The position numbers and the translations under genes were made by a program. From Owenia fusiformis (lineage: Eukaryota > Annelida > Polychaeta > Sabellida > Oweniidae): 64,000 bases of DNA. The notes below the pieces were generated by a model. That model ran no database searches and was not told where the DNA came from. It saw only the letters and a list, made by a program, of their open reading frames with translations. Shown here one piece after another: positions 10,736 to 22,091 of this stretch (the first letter of the stretch is position 1; each line of letters opens with the position of its first letter). Location of the stretch: positions 2,458,001 to 2,522,000 of the forward strand of contig CAIIXF020000002.1 in the NCBI GenBank assembly GCA_903813345.2. The letters run 5' to 3'.

Positions 10736-12245
10736 CATTTACGCTCGCTATGGTAACCAAGTTAATGGTGCTTTGCTTCATATCATGTAAAAAGAAAACA
10801 AATTATCGACGACAATTTCCATTTCATATTAACTACCTATTCATCCTCTTTAATCAAACCAATATCTATAGTGATGCTTCTTGGTAACATTAACATCATA
10901 TTTCTATATTTTAGTTATAGCGGAGAATTATTTTATCATGTATGCCTAATTCACAGTTTATTGAATTGATATCACTTGAATACAAATGGTATAACGAGCA
11001 TATATTCAAGGATTTAAGCTATGGACTCAATGCATCGTGGACTGAATCATTCCTCTGAAGATGTTGTTTTCAAATCTTTGCATGGGCACGCAGTGGGAAT
11101 GCTAAGTTTAGGAAACAAGTAAACAACGTCAGGGTTGAATGAATCAGCCAAAATAAAAATCAAAAACACTATATTTATGAAGCTGTATATATCAAATACC
11201 CTTGATTTGCAGATAATAAAAGACAAATATAGGAGATTTATTAGAGTTTACACAAATTTAAGCATATTTAGGGTGAACATTTAGGAGTTTCAAAGGCTCA
11301 AATCATAACGTACAATACAATATTTGAAATCGAATGCAATGTACTTGGAAGAGATCTCTAGATTATAGCGAAATCCCGCTTTTGGCAGCCATTTAAACGT
11401 TTCTGAGGCACATATCAGAAAAACAAGACGATAATTGTGATATATTCTAAAATTCCTTCAATCTGAGTATAACTGTATAATATAGCCATATTCTGAAGTG
11501 ATAAGAGAACAATTGGGAAATCCCACATAAGGCGGCAATTTTGAATTTTCCGAGGCCCGAATCAGAAAAATAATACAATATTTGCAATCCACTGAAAACA
11601 TGTGGAAAAAAATTTGTTGTGAATCAACTACCTTCAAACAAAAATATTTATTACTTGAAAATGAAAAACTAAGCATAAAAATTCCCGCCATATGAAGAAA
11701 ATCCGTCATCTAGTATTCGAGTTATCTTCCGGACAAACGGATGGATAGACGGCATCAGTATTATCCTATTGTCGAACTTAATTCGTTGGCATAATAAACA
11801 TAAGCAATATTCAAAAATAGCCTTATGGTAAAACATCGCAGTTTTTCATAGAAAATCAGAAAGGTTCAGTCATTGTAAAAAGACCCACATCATATCAATG
11901 TCAAACATTTTATAAAGGCAGGACAAAACAAGTAAATGAGCCAAAAATGACATTCAACTCACCTTTTACTGTCCTACATGTATAGAAGCTAGACGCACCA
12001 ATGAAATTCTTATTTTTAGAGCCCATATCTATATTTTGAAATAGACCTAATACCTTTAACAGTTACTATACTTCGTGCAGATAGGAAATACCTGTATATT
12101 ATACTCGTCCCCGTGTGATATGATACGTGTAAACTTTCATTGAAATGATTGAACTAAACAGGTCGTCACGCCCGGTAATCGGACAAAATAAACCGAGAGG
12201 TGGAGTTTGGTACATAGTTCAACAAATATGGAAAATTATTTTTTT
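10736..12245. other. No gene seen; one partial M1 element
   Basis: AT-rich non-coding sequence. It holds the left half of an M1 element at about 11007-11145 (AAGGATTTAAGCTATGGACT). The ORF at 11458-11709 has no recognisable features. I see nothing else here. Confidence 0.5.
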
Positions 12246-12700
12246 AGTAGAATTTACAATGAATCAGATGCAAGTAGGTAGTTACCAGTTTCACCATTAG
12301 GTGGCTCGTTCAGGTCAGACAGTATGGCGGGTACAGGAGAAAGTTCCCTTTAACTTAATATTCATCTGTTTTAGCGGTTCAATTTTCATATCACTCTAAT
12401 GTATGTAATAGTTATGCAAATTAAAATATGTCCAGTTAAAGAAAATATTATCTGTCCATTACAAGAAAAGATAATAAACTTTTTGTGATTTTATAACATG
12501 GGGTCTATGGGGAATCTCCCCGAACTAGAAATTACATTTCCAAAAAAACATAATTTTCAATGATAAACAATTTCTGTAACCGTATTTCTAGATGTATTTT
12601 TACTTGTAGATTTCAAATATGATATTACTTTGACTGAATTATGAGTATTTAATGACGTAAATCAAGATTATATCTACTTGCATCTAGTCTATTGAATTGC
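12246..12700 (+). repeat. Interspersed ~430-bp module S, copy b
   Basis: The solo copy of the module also found inside both giant foldbacks. It extends to the distal block 'GATTTCAAATATGATAT...AAATCAAGATTAT-TCTACTT-CATCTA' shared with copy a. Confidence 0.65.
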
Positions 12701-13277
12701 TGGTTGAATGGATAGGCGCTATGGTAAAAGATGTTATGTCTTCCAGGATTTTTTGAAGGCTTCTAAAATACGAGATCCATTAAAAAAGGCGCAACGTCAC
12801 CAACATGTAAGAGTCCAACTTCAAAGATCGTACACTCCCCTCCACTCACGTAGTGATAATAGGAATATATCCTACACTGTAAATGAAAACAAAACTTACT
12901 GTTTCAATTTTATATTAAAAATAATACAATATTCATTTATTTCTAAAAGTAGTTGAACAAAATTTAAATATAATATTCAATTGTCAACAGAACTGTGGAA
13001 AAACAAAGTTAGTCATGTTTGCCTTTAACATGTTTTACTTCTATTTGTGTGTCACCAAGGCAACAATTAGATCCAACATTAAAATAAATTCGAACATGAC
13101 TGTATTCACGCCTTCTTAACTGTAAAAAAGACAACATTTCACCCGGGGTATATTCGCGAAGAATACCCCTGGTAATACGTGTAATGTGTGACGTCATAAC
13201 GGCGGGTCGTATTAATGGCGGACCATAATGAATATTCGAAACATTTTGGTGAGTTTTCATGTTCGAATCGTAATATA

Positions 13278-13436
13278 GACCTCAGAGTAGGGGTAATATC
13301 GTCGAATACACCCGCAGGGCTAGGCACAAACGCTTTCGAACCCGTCACTCCCTTCAGTTGTTCGGGGTATAGAAAACGTTTGTGCCTAGCCCTGTGGGTG
13401 GTATTCGACAATATTACCCCTGCTCTTCGGTCTTTA
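13278..13436. repeat. Hairpin of ~65-bp arms
   Basis: The left arm contains GGGGTAATATCGTCGAATAC and AGGGCTAGGCACAAACG; the right arm contains the complements (CGTTTGTGCCTAGCCCT, GGTATTCGACAATATTACCC). The loop is about 35 nt. The overlapping ORFs on both strands reflect this palindrome. Confidence 0.7.
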
Positions 13437-14639
13437 TTTCTTAAATAATGCCTATCAAAGTGATGTAAGTTTATTATCTAAATTTCCCAGTTTATTTGAG
13501 GATGAACTGATTCCGTAGGGGGTGGAGAGGGGGTCATGCCCACTGCCATGTGACTACATGTACAAGTAGATCCTCTCCTCAAACATAAATATCTAAGTTT
13601 TTCCACAACTTCTGTTGTAATGTTGAATGGATAAATCCCACGATACATGGACGAACGCAATACCCGCAACATAACTTTTTACCGAATACTGTTCTATCAA
13701 ACAACTAGCGTATTAAGGGGAATACTAAGCCCCGGATGTAGTTTCGTTTCGTTCGGTACATATACTAACTTACTTAGCCCCGGGTATTAACTAAACCCTT
13801 GATACGTACATGTTTTACATGTAAACTAGGACCTTTTATTACCTTGATGAGTATTTCACATTAACAACATATACTCCCTTTGTACTGGATTTATTTGTAA
13901 TGAAGCCCTGAGTATCTAATTAGAAGTAGGTACTAATCTGCATTGCCCATGGGTATTTCAGGATTGAAGTTTAGGCCAATCTGGAAGATTTCGCAAGAGG
14001 GGGGGGGGCGACTTTTGCGTATGGATGGGTTGTGTCGCCAACACACCCACGCAAAGCCTAGACGGTGCTGATCAAGCTAGGGTGTCGGTTTGAAATTTAA
14101 ACCCTCTCCGGAGCATTTCTGAGAGCCATTTGCATCATTAAATACAACTCTCTAAAAAAGAAAAGGCTTATTAAAAGCCCATGGGTTCAAATAATAAAGG
14201 GACAATATTACAAGTAAATCCAGTATCAAATAGGGAGAATTCACGATTTAACAACACAAACAGAGACCTTTAACCCGAGTGGCTCAATTAAGAATTTACA
14301 ATTAAGAATTTACAATTAAGAATTCACAATTAAGAAGTGTCAAGCATGGTCTGTAATGAGTGATGAGAATTACATTTTAAATGCATCACTGGGATGCATC
14401 AACGTGATTCAAATGATTATTGTGTGTTGAAAGATGATGTCATCATCCCTCCTATGGGTCCATACACAAGAATTCTAAAATCTTTATTACCCCTTACTGG
14501 TTTGATACTATCCTTCTATATATAGCAAAAATACACTTCAATATCAAGAAGAAATGTAAAACAAGGCACAGGACGTGAACGAGATCACACCATCAAATAG
14601 GCAGACACTATGAACCAGAAAAACTGTTCTCCTATTATG
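13437..14639. other. No gene supported
   Basis: An open stretch at 13478-13672 (-) encodes a 64-residue peptide I cannot assign. There is also a G-run near 14000 and three repeats of ACAATTAAGAATT at about 14286-14335. Nothing else is supported. Confidence 0.4.
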
Positions 14640-15208
14640 TTTACAAATTTCAAGAACAAGAAAAACAAGATGGCCGCCCAAAAGTTAATCAGCTCTAGTA
14701 CTTGATATCCTCTATCATTTGTGTAAATTTGAAGGAAATCCGATGAGCGGTTTTCCTGAAATGGCGATGACAAGATTCTTCGAAAAACCTTCAAAATGGC
14801 CACCAGAAAACAAGATGGCCGCCCAAAAGTTAATCAGCTCTAGTACTTGATATCCTCTATCATGTGTGTAAATTTGAAGGAAATCCAATGAGCGGAATTT
14901 CTGAAATAGCGAAGACAAGATTTTTCGAAAAATCTTCAAAATGGCTGCCAGAAAACAAGATGGCCGCTCAAAAGTTAATCAGCTCTAGTACTTGATATCC
15001 TCTATCATTTGTGTAAATTTGAAGGAAATCCAATGAGCGGTTTTCCTGAAATGGCGATGACAAGATTTTTCGAAAAACCTTCAAAATGGCCGCCAGAAAA
15101 CAAGATGGCCACCCAAATGTTAATCAGCTCTAGTACTTCATATGCTCTATCATCTCTGCGAATTTGGAGAAAATCTGATGAGCAGTTTTCCTTAAACGGC
15201 GATGACAA
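14640..15208. repeat. 145-bp tandem repeat array, about four units
   Basis: The block AAGATGGCCGCCCAAAAGTT recurs with TGGCC at 14671, 14816, 14961 and 15106, an exact 145-bp spacing. Units differ by a few substitutions. Since 145 is not a multiple of three, the minus-strand ORFs crossing it shift frame from unit to unit and are not a protein repeat. Confidence 0.9.
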
Positions 15209-15209
15209 A

Positions 15210-15275
15210 AAGCGGGACGATCACGATCACGACCACCATCACGACCACGATCACGACCACGACCAGTATGACGAC
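15210..15275. repeat. CAC/GAC-rich simple repeat
   Basis: An imperfect GATCAC/GACCAC hexamer array directly follows the 145-bp array. It would encode alternating His-Asp on the plus strand or Arg-Asp-Gly on the minus strand, but neither frame belongs to a supported gene. Confidence 0.75.
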
Positions 15276-15295
15276 TATATCCCACCGATGGTGTG

Positions 15296-16848
15296 ATAAA
15301 AAAAACTTGGATTTGAGCCCTATAACACCCCCTTTCCTCAGTCAACATTAATATTTGGACTCAATCCCTTTACTACATGAACTTACAAATATGATTTGTA
15401 AAACTCGTACAAAATCAATTTCTTTTTCATAATAAATTAAATACTACAGTAGTATGCGCTCAATAATTCACAATGTATAAATTCCATACATGATTTCAGC
15501 CACTGATTTCAATGGGATATAATGGACTGTAAGGGTTCACAGTCAATATGCTTATGAATGTGTAATTGGTGGTAAGAACATTCAATGAAATAAGGAGATA
15601 ATTTAACTGTAACTGCTTCTACATGTAAGCTACAATTTGCCTCCAAAAGATTCACAAAACCTCAATGAAGGCACTTGCATTGGGTTAATTTGGAATTTTT
15701 TCTAAAAAACAAATTCAAGAAGGCCCTAAATTAAGTACAAGGCATTAACATATACAATGTTACCACCTGCTATTTGTTACAGATGCCAATCACTGAACAC
15801 CAGCCACCAGATACCGTCCACAAAATATTGGAGACTATACAATTGTATAAATGTCAACACTGATCTACAATAATCGTACAGTACATTGTATCCCATGTGT
15901 GACAATACATGAATAAAACTTGGTAAATCATCTTTCAAATGAAAAGTAAGCAGATAGCGCTTTTAGTGATATCATGGACTTGAAGAAATGGATAGGATTC
16001 TTCCATTGAATCAATGGTCCTGCCCTTATTTACTCAAAAGGGGAAATCTCCAGAGTGAAATCTCTGTGATTATTTGTTCAGTCATCTCAAAAATTATGTT
16101 TTAAAGCAGAGGAAATACAATGTAATAGATGGCTATCTGTGGTTTCATTTTTGCAATGTGAGTATGTTTGTCATGAATACTGGAATATGTGAGTAAAAAA
16201 TTGTCACATTTGAATGTTGCCGTTTAATTTAGATGGCCATATTGTTTTTTCAAATGGATTAAAATGTACATGATTTTATTAAGGTATTATCGCTCATGAA
16301 CAATAAATCGTGGCTCGAAAGTGGTCCCACTCAGAAAAGAGCTTGTTTCAATGAATGTGTTATTCTATTGATTTGTAACTACTTAGATGATGCTTCGATT
16401 GATTTTACAATTTTACGTTAAACATGTGTTGCAGATTTAGAGGAACTCTAGAACAAGCCACAGAGAATTAAAAAAGATTTTATCATGGTATTTTTTTCTG
16501 ATCTTAGATAAACTTCAGATTTGTAATTGGATAAACAAAACTAAAATGGGCAAGACCAGTTTCATATAGATTCCTATATATTCCTTCATATCCATGGTGA
16601 TCAAGGTTACCTTAGTAACGGTACAATAAAATGCTGTATCCTAGGTAGGTTAGGGGTCATATCATCAGTTCAATTCCAAATTCAACACATAATCAGTTAG
16701 TGGAAGGGTTATAAGAGGCAGTTTTGTTAACCAAACAGTACAAATTTCATACCTGAATGAAGCATTTTTAACAAAACATCTTAAAGCAATGGATTATGTG
16801 GAGAATTTAGTGCGGAACTTTTGAGGTGACCCCCTATACAAAAATAAT
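15296..16848. other. Non-coding, probably 3' flank of the minus-strand membrane-protein gene
   Basis: AT-rich sequence without long ORFs or clear repeats. It lies just downstream of the terminal exon ending at 16849, so it may include the 3' UTR. I see no other feature. Confidence 0.4.
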
Positions 16849-16962
16849 CTACAATTCATTTCTAACGCCAGTTAATCGTGGGCCTTTTCTCTTTTCTTTC
16901 TTCTTTTTCTTCTTTTTTTCTTTTTCTTCCATTTGTTGTTGCTTTTTGGCCTCTTCAATCAT
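16849..16962 (-). CDS. Terminal exon of unrecognised membrane-protein gene
   Basis: Read on the minus strand, ATATATTTGCAG is followed by 37 codons and TAG at 16849-16851. The peptide starts MIEEAKKQQQMEEKEKKKKK and ends GPRLTGVRNEL. It is a charged, lysine-rich coiled-coil-like tail typical of a cytosolic C-terminus. The phase (0) agrees with the donor of the exon at 18463-18534, whose product ends KTEVNE. I infer that the two are joined. This exon has no counterpart in the duplicated copy at 40.4 kb. The long polypyrimidine tract on the plus strand (16884-16931) is simply the complement of the lysine codons. Confidence 0.6.
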   Translation of the reverse strand: MIEEAKKQQQMEEKEKKKKKKKEKRKGPRLTGVRNEL

Positions 16963-17428
16963 CTGCAAATATATGGCAACATATTATTTGGCCCACCCTG
17001 TATATTGATAAAATTATGACTGTAATAGTGTTTGTAGTTGACTCCCTAAGAGTTTTAACCTCTTGACTTCCTGGAGTGATGAAATTTCTCGTCATCTCAG
17101 AAATGATCTTGAAATCCGTGACGAAAATCTGTCACAAAAAGTTTCACTAAAATTGCTCTTATTTGAACAATTTTCAACCAATTTACACGCAAATTGTTTT
17201 ATAATGTGTAGAAACGATCTCTAATCTCGATCTCTGTCTAATTTTACTAAGACGAGCATCTAAAGTTGTATAGGTATGTAGTAAAATCTCAAAAGATGGC
17301 AAAAATGAAAAATTCTCTGGTATCAACAGATTTTAGAGCCTGGGATTCAAGAGGTTGATAATTTCCTTAAGGCTGGAGAACCAACAAGGTACCAATGAAA
17401 CCAATGTGATTAAAACCGGAGGGTTTTA

Positions 17429-17592
17429 TTTAAGGATATAAGCCCTGGACTCGGTGCAATGTGGAACCATTCCTCAAAGGTGTTGCTTTAGAAAATCTGC
17501 ACAAGATGCTTGCATCGAGTGTTAATTTTAAGAAACAATGCCTGAAAGGAATGGTCATTCCACAATGCATTAAGTCTTGGGCTTAAATTCTT
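17429..17592. mobile_element. M1 inverted-repeat element
   Basis: Left end TTTAAGGATATAAGCCCTGG, right end the imperfect complement ending near 17592. Its right end is the point from which segmental duplication copies 1 and 2 match. Confidence 0.6.
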
Positions 17593-18267
17593 TTCACACA
17601 TTTCATGTATGAAGGTAAAACCTCCCGCTGTCACCCAAAAGTAACCCGGCCATGTGACTTCCTACATGTAGCTTGCATTCCAATATCCATACTTTACTGA
17701 TGAGTCAATCCGCCATATTAAATAGCAGCCCACATTCCCTTTGCCCAATCCGCCAAATTAAATAGCCCAAAATTTACAATAGTTCATTTCACCATTTTTT
17801 AAACTTTTGAACAAATGCGTTGTCTAAGGAAGGCAAACAATGGTACCTGTTACACTACCGGGTTTAATTGTTTAGTTACGAGGCATTTTGACAATAAAAA
17901 CTTCGTAACCAATGATTTTGTGCCTGTGTAACACCTGAACATCCTTTGCTACGAAGCAATTTATCAACATGCTTCATTATGAAGCAATTAAACATGATGT
18001 GTAACTCTATATAGCTAGGCAAGGTGTGTCCGATTCAAGCCAATCTGAACACAGTATTTCACATATAGAACAGTGTGTGAAATATAAATAACACATGCAA
18101 GGTCACTAGTTAAACAGTTGTCATGGCGTCGGCGATGAATGGGCTTTTCACATTGAATTTGATGACTTGGCAACTTGACCTTTGCAAAACATTTCATTGA
18201 AAATGTGTTATTTTAGTGATTTCGTTCCTTTTGGATGATTTTGTAGAAAAACTTGCAATGTGTAAAA

Positions 18268-18432
18268 ATAATTTAAACCCAAGACTCAATGCATTGTAGC
18301 TGCTTCATTCCACTCAGGTGTTGTTTCCTAAACTTTGCATTCCTGCTGGGCGGTCATGCAAAGGTTTGGAAACAAAACCTTCATGGTATGATTCAGCAAA
18401 CAATGCACTGAGTCCAGGGCTTAAATCCTTAA
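18268..18432. mobile_element. M1 inverted-repeat element
   Basis: Left AATTTAAACCCAAGACTCAATG, with a complementary right end (CACTGAGTCCAGGGCTTAAAT). It lies in the intron between the two 3' exons of the minus-strand gene. The paralogous copy is at 41132-41300. Confidence 0.6.
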
Positions 18433-18462
18433 ACCAATGCCTTCAGGGGATATGACTATTAC

Positions 18463-18534
18463 CTCATTTACTTCTGTCTTGTGTGGATTTATATAATTTG
18501 GATCTCTTTCTACAAGCTGCAATTCTTGAGCTAC
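18463..18534 (-). CDS. Internal exon of unrecognised membrane-protein gene
   Basis: A 72-bp exon bounded by CTATTTTCCAG on its 5' side and GTAATAG on its 3' side, both good splice sites, phase 0 to phase 0. It encodes VAQELQLVERDPNYINPHKT followed by EVNE. The paralog at 41332-41403 keeps length, sites and frame with three amino-acid changes, which supports a real exon. It would follow the membrane exon at 23180-23500 and precede the lysine-rich terminal exon. LINE A inserted 26 bp upstream of the acceptor. Confidence 0.6.
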
Positions 18535-18706
18535 CTGGAAAATAGATGTTTTTCACATTTTTTTTTATATTTATTTATTTATTCATTTATATAATATAAC
18601 AGTACAATATAGTCCTGCGGCTGGGCTTAAAGCATTATTAGCCACATCTAGAATACTTATATAAAGGGGTAAAAAATAAAAATTGTAAGCCTAAATGGTA
18701 AAAGGC

Positions 18707-19579
18707 TTAAACTGCCTGGGGTCTTTCGAAACACTGTCTGATAAACAGAGCACTGGATGCAAGTATTTCATGGTTCTTACTAAGAGAAAGAGATGGGTGA
18801 CCAAAGAGAAATAAGTCAAGTTTATCTTGTCTATTTTTGCATAAATGCCTGTAGTTCGGAAGTAAATCAAAAAGCTTCTGTTCAAAGCTTATGTAGAATG
18901 GTTGTCGAATAGGACAAGAAAATATTACATGTTTTGTTGTTTCACTTTTGTCACCACATATACATTCAGGTGAGTTTACATTGACAAAGTTATGGGCATG
19001 AAGGTGAGCATTTAATATGAGGTCAACTCTTATTCTATTCAAATATATCTCGTCAGCCCTATTAATGCCCAACTCTGATGCCAATATAATATCATTATTT
19101 AAGAACAATTGACTAATATTATTCTTAAAAGTCTTGATTGTATCACAGTTTCTAATCTTGGAGCTCAATCCGTTGAACTCAGTCATACACAAGAAGGTGG
19201 GAGATCTAGAGCGTATTCTTGAGCGACGTAGTGGAACTTGAAAAGGTATTACATTACGAATATCTCTGATATTTGGTTTTTTGTATTTGTCAAAAATTGT
19301 TGAAACATAATGAGGTACATTTCCACATTGCACTTTGAACATAAATGTAAGTCTATGTATCTTTCTACGAATCTCCAACGTTGGCCAATTCAATACATGG
19401 AACAGTTTAGTAGACGAGGTTCCAGCAATTGTACCTGCACATATTGTTGCAGCTTTATAATAAAGCCTATCTAGACTCTTCAGAGTTGTTAGGTTTGCAC
19501 ATCCGTACAAAATATCATATAAATCAAAATGAGGCAGAATATAAGAGTTGAACATAAGCTTCAGATGTTTACCACCCAA
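18707..19579 (-). pseudogene. LINE A ORF2, C-terminal part
   Basis: About 290 codons downstream of the RT. They cover the thumb/connection region and a zinc-knuckle-like CICGDKSETTKHVIFSCP block, then a C-terminal tail. A frameshift separates it from the RT segment, which overlaps its start by 19 bp. Confidence 0.85.
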
Positions 19580-20322
19580 TTTCTTGATATACTTTTCAAG
19601 TGGTTTAGCAACTTATCAATTTTATTAGCTGATTCGATAATATGTGGTTCAAAGGTAAGCTGGCTATCAAAAACTAAACCAAGATGCTTGTGCATATTTA
19701 CCTTTGGAATAATGTCACCACCCAAAGACAAAGAAGGAGTAAGCAATTCTGCTTTCCTAGGGTCAAAGAAATTTAACTCAGCACTTTTACTCGCTTTGAA
19801 CTTTAATTTCCATTTGTCAGACCAATTGTAAATTGCATCTAGATCATTTTGTAATTCAGTCATCTTTATATCTATATCACCAGCTTGAAATGGCTGGTAG
19901 ATGGACGTATCGTCCGCATAGAGATAACATCTAGAGTCAATATGGTCAGTTATGTCATTGATATAGATAAGAAAAAGAAGAGGGCCTAATATTGATCCTT
20001 GGGGAACTCCAGAGTTGATGTAACTTTCTTTTGACCATTCAGAACTTTGGCCATCGATGACAGCTTTGACCCTGCGATTAGTTAAGTATGATCTCAACAA
20101 AGAGCATACATCAGGACCGAAGCCATAACTAGGAAGTTTATTCAAAAGAAGGTTATGAGGAATTGTGTCAAACGCGGCCGAGATGTCCAAAAATGCCGCT
20201 TTTACATTAAATCCTGCATCTAAATGCTCAGTCAAGTAATCAATTATTGTCAGTAACTGAAATTGAGTACTGTGGCCAGGTAAAAACCCACTTTGTAGAT
20301 TATATAATAAATTCTGATCCAC
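19561..20322 (-). pseudogene. LINE A ORF2, reverse transcriptase core
   Basis: RT fingers and palm with FLDISAAFDTIPHN, SGVPQGSILGPLLFLIYIND, catalytic YADDTS and a KHLGLVFDS block. RNA-templated DNA synthesis at a nicked target is the family's function. It is out of frame with the upstream segment, so this copy is dead. Confidence 0.9.
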
Positions 20323-20378
20323 AAGAAATTTAAAAACCTTATTAAATAAGATTCTCTCAGTAACTTTTGAAAGACAGC

Positions 20379-21137
20379 TTAAAAGTGTAATTGGCCTATA
20401 ATTTGATGGAGTATTTTTGTCACTTTTCTTATGAATGGGAACAATGTTACCAAGTTTCCAGCATTGAGGGAAACAGTTTGTTGCAAAAATCTTGTTGATA
20501 AGTTTAGATAATGGTTGAGAGAGAGAGCGGGGGCTGCCAGTTTTAGCATTTTATTACTAATTTGGTCTGGTCCAGAGGCCTTATTTACATTTAAATTCAC
20601 CAACGTTTCGAAAACTTCATTGTTATTTGTTGACAGCATGTTGATTGACTCATTTGTACAAAGATGTAAAAAAGCATTATCAACAGGCCCTTCAAAATGA
20701 AAACTTTTAATAAAATGATTCAGGAAAATATTGGCTTTATCTTTGCCTGACCTGACAGTATTACCCAGATCGTCAACAAGAATAGGTATTGAACTAGATC
20801 GACTGTTTGAAAATAATTTAGATGTGATGTTCCAGTAAGATTTTGAACCAAAATGTTGTGTTTCCATTTTACTAATTATCCGCTTTTCATGTTCGAGTTT
20901 CGCTTGAGTAATGGCATTATCTACAATTGTGCACTGGGCAAGATATCTATCAAATTGTTCAGGTTTGTTAGAATGGCGAAATGCATAGTGACATTTGTTC
21001 CTTTTGTTGATTAATGTTCTGATTTTGTCAGTAAACCATGGCTTGTCATTTGATTTTACTCTTATTTGTTTATTTGGAATGCAAGAACAAAAAATATCGA
21101 ATAATGAACTGGTGAACTCTTTCCCAATGTTGTTCAA
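20379..21137 (-). pseudogene. LINE A ORF2, region between endonuclease and RT
   Basis: 252 codons including KPWFTDKIRTLINKRNK, the basic linker before the RT, and NKASGPDQISNKMLKL, the start of RT. A frameshift near 20380 breaks it from the core. The insertion truncates it upstream of residue 1, near 21268. Confidence 0.85.
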
Positions 21138-21677
21138 GTCATTTGAGTCTTCAATTATATTACAAAGTCGCGAGTGACGAATTGAGTTATTCAGAGTGGA
21201 AACATTAACATTGTCGTATTTCCATACCCTACGTAGAAAAGATGGATTTTTTGTAATCCCAATAAGGATTCACATTTACGAGGGGCATTTGAAAAGTTCC
21301 TTTCTTTTTGCTCTAAAAATATGAGGAATGATCAGAACAAGACAAAACTTTTAGAATGTATAGTTCGACTATTTATGATTAAGCTGTGAGAATTATAGCG
21401 TGTAATATATTATAGCCACAGTTAAACATCCGTTTGAAATATACTTGTCTCGATACCGCGGAGCAGTTTGAATATGGATACTTTTAAGTCACAATCAATG
21501 TATCCAACCATAATGTGCAGTCCATGGACCTATCTTATCTTTGCCACAACATTAAGCCAGTGGGCCTAAGCCAGGGCTCTATATCTCCTTCGAAGTATTC
21601 TCTCCCAAATATAATTCACTTTCTAAACCTCCGTATCCAATCCATATAGGCATTTTCCTGTGCAATTATTGCCTTCA

Positions 21678-22091
21678 CTAAAATAATCCATAATTAAAAT
21701 ATTTGCCACTTATTTTCAGCTTTATCCAAACGTTTCCAAGAATGTCATTCATAAGATCATGAATTATTTCAGATTCAATTGAGTTATGAACATAAATAAT
21801 TAATCCACGGTTTTTATTAGTATAATAGAGGATTTGAAAATCATTGAAAATCAAGGAGTTTTCCACATCATTTTTTGTGAGATTTCCCACTTCGCAGAGA
21901 CCAATTACTTTTATGTCATGTTGCTTAACCCTAAATTTAAGGGCTTCAAATCTTGATAAGTAATTTGCTTTAAGACTATTTATGTTAGAAAATAGGATAG
22001 GTAACTCATTTATAGTGTTTTCAATATGCGGTCCGGGATTTGATTCAATATCCCCGCTGAGTTTCAGTATAAATGTGCAATCAACTAGGTA
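21678..22091 (-). pseudogene. LINE 5' fragment: 2A-like peptide and endonuclease start (copy 1)
   Basis: Encodes LVDCTFILKLSGDIESNPGP, then about 110 residues that look like the first half of an APE-type endonuclease (LFSNINSLKANY, VIGLCEV with the catalytic-type Glu, and RGLIIYVHNSIE). GDIESNPGP fits the 2A/StopGo consensus D-x-E-x-N-P-G-P known from the N-termini of several invertebrate LINEs. The palindromic mariner element interrupts it at 22091; the first residues continue at 23118-23152. It stops at 21678 after KYFNYGLF and the rest is missing. Confidence 0.75.

Larger units (their letters stand above)
18561..21268 (-). mobile_element. LINE A, 5'-truncated non-LTR retrotransposon
   Basis: A 2708-bp insertion flanked by the 9-bp target duplication TTCACATTT (18552-18560, 21269-21277). 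The empty site is intact in the paralog at about 41421-41429. The 3' end (left) is an AAAT-rich tail. The ORF is broken into three frames: 20379-21137 (pre-RT, with NKASGPDQISNKMLKLA), 19561-20322 (RT, with AAFDTIPHN, SGVPQGSILGPLL and catalytic YADD) and 18707-19579 (C-terminal, with CICG-H-CP knuckle). The endonuclease is missing. Sequence style is CR1/Jockey-like; the clade is not settled. Confidence 0.93.

Noticed and set aside
14585-15348. Overlapping minus- and plus-strand ORFs, one with a His-Asp tail
   Set aside because: They arise from the 145-bp array and the hexamer repeat; the frame shifts each unit and no domain is present.
16826-17066. Phe/Ser-rich plus-strand ORFs
   Set aside because: They are the complement of the lysine-rich exon on the minus strand.
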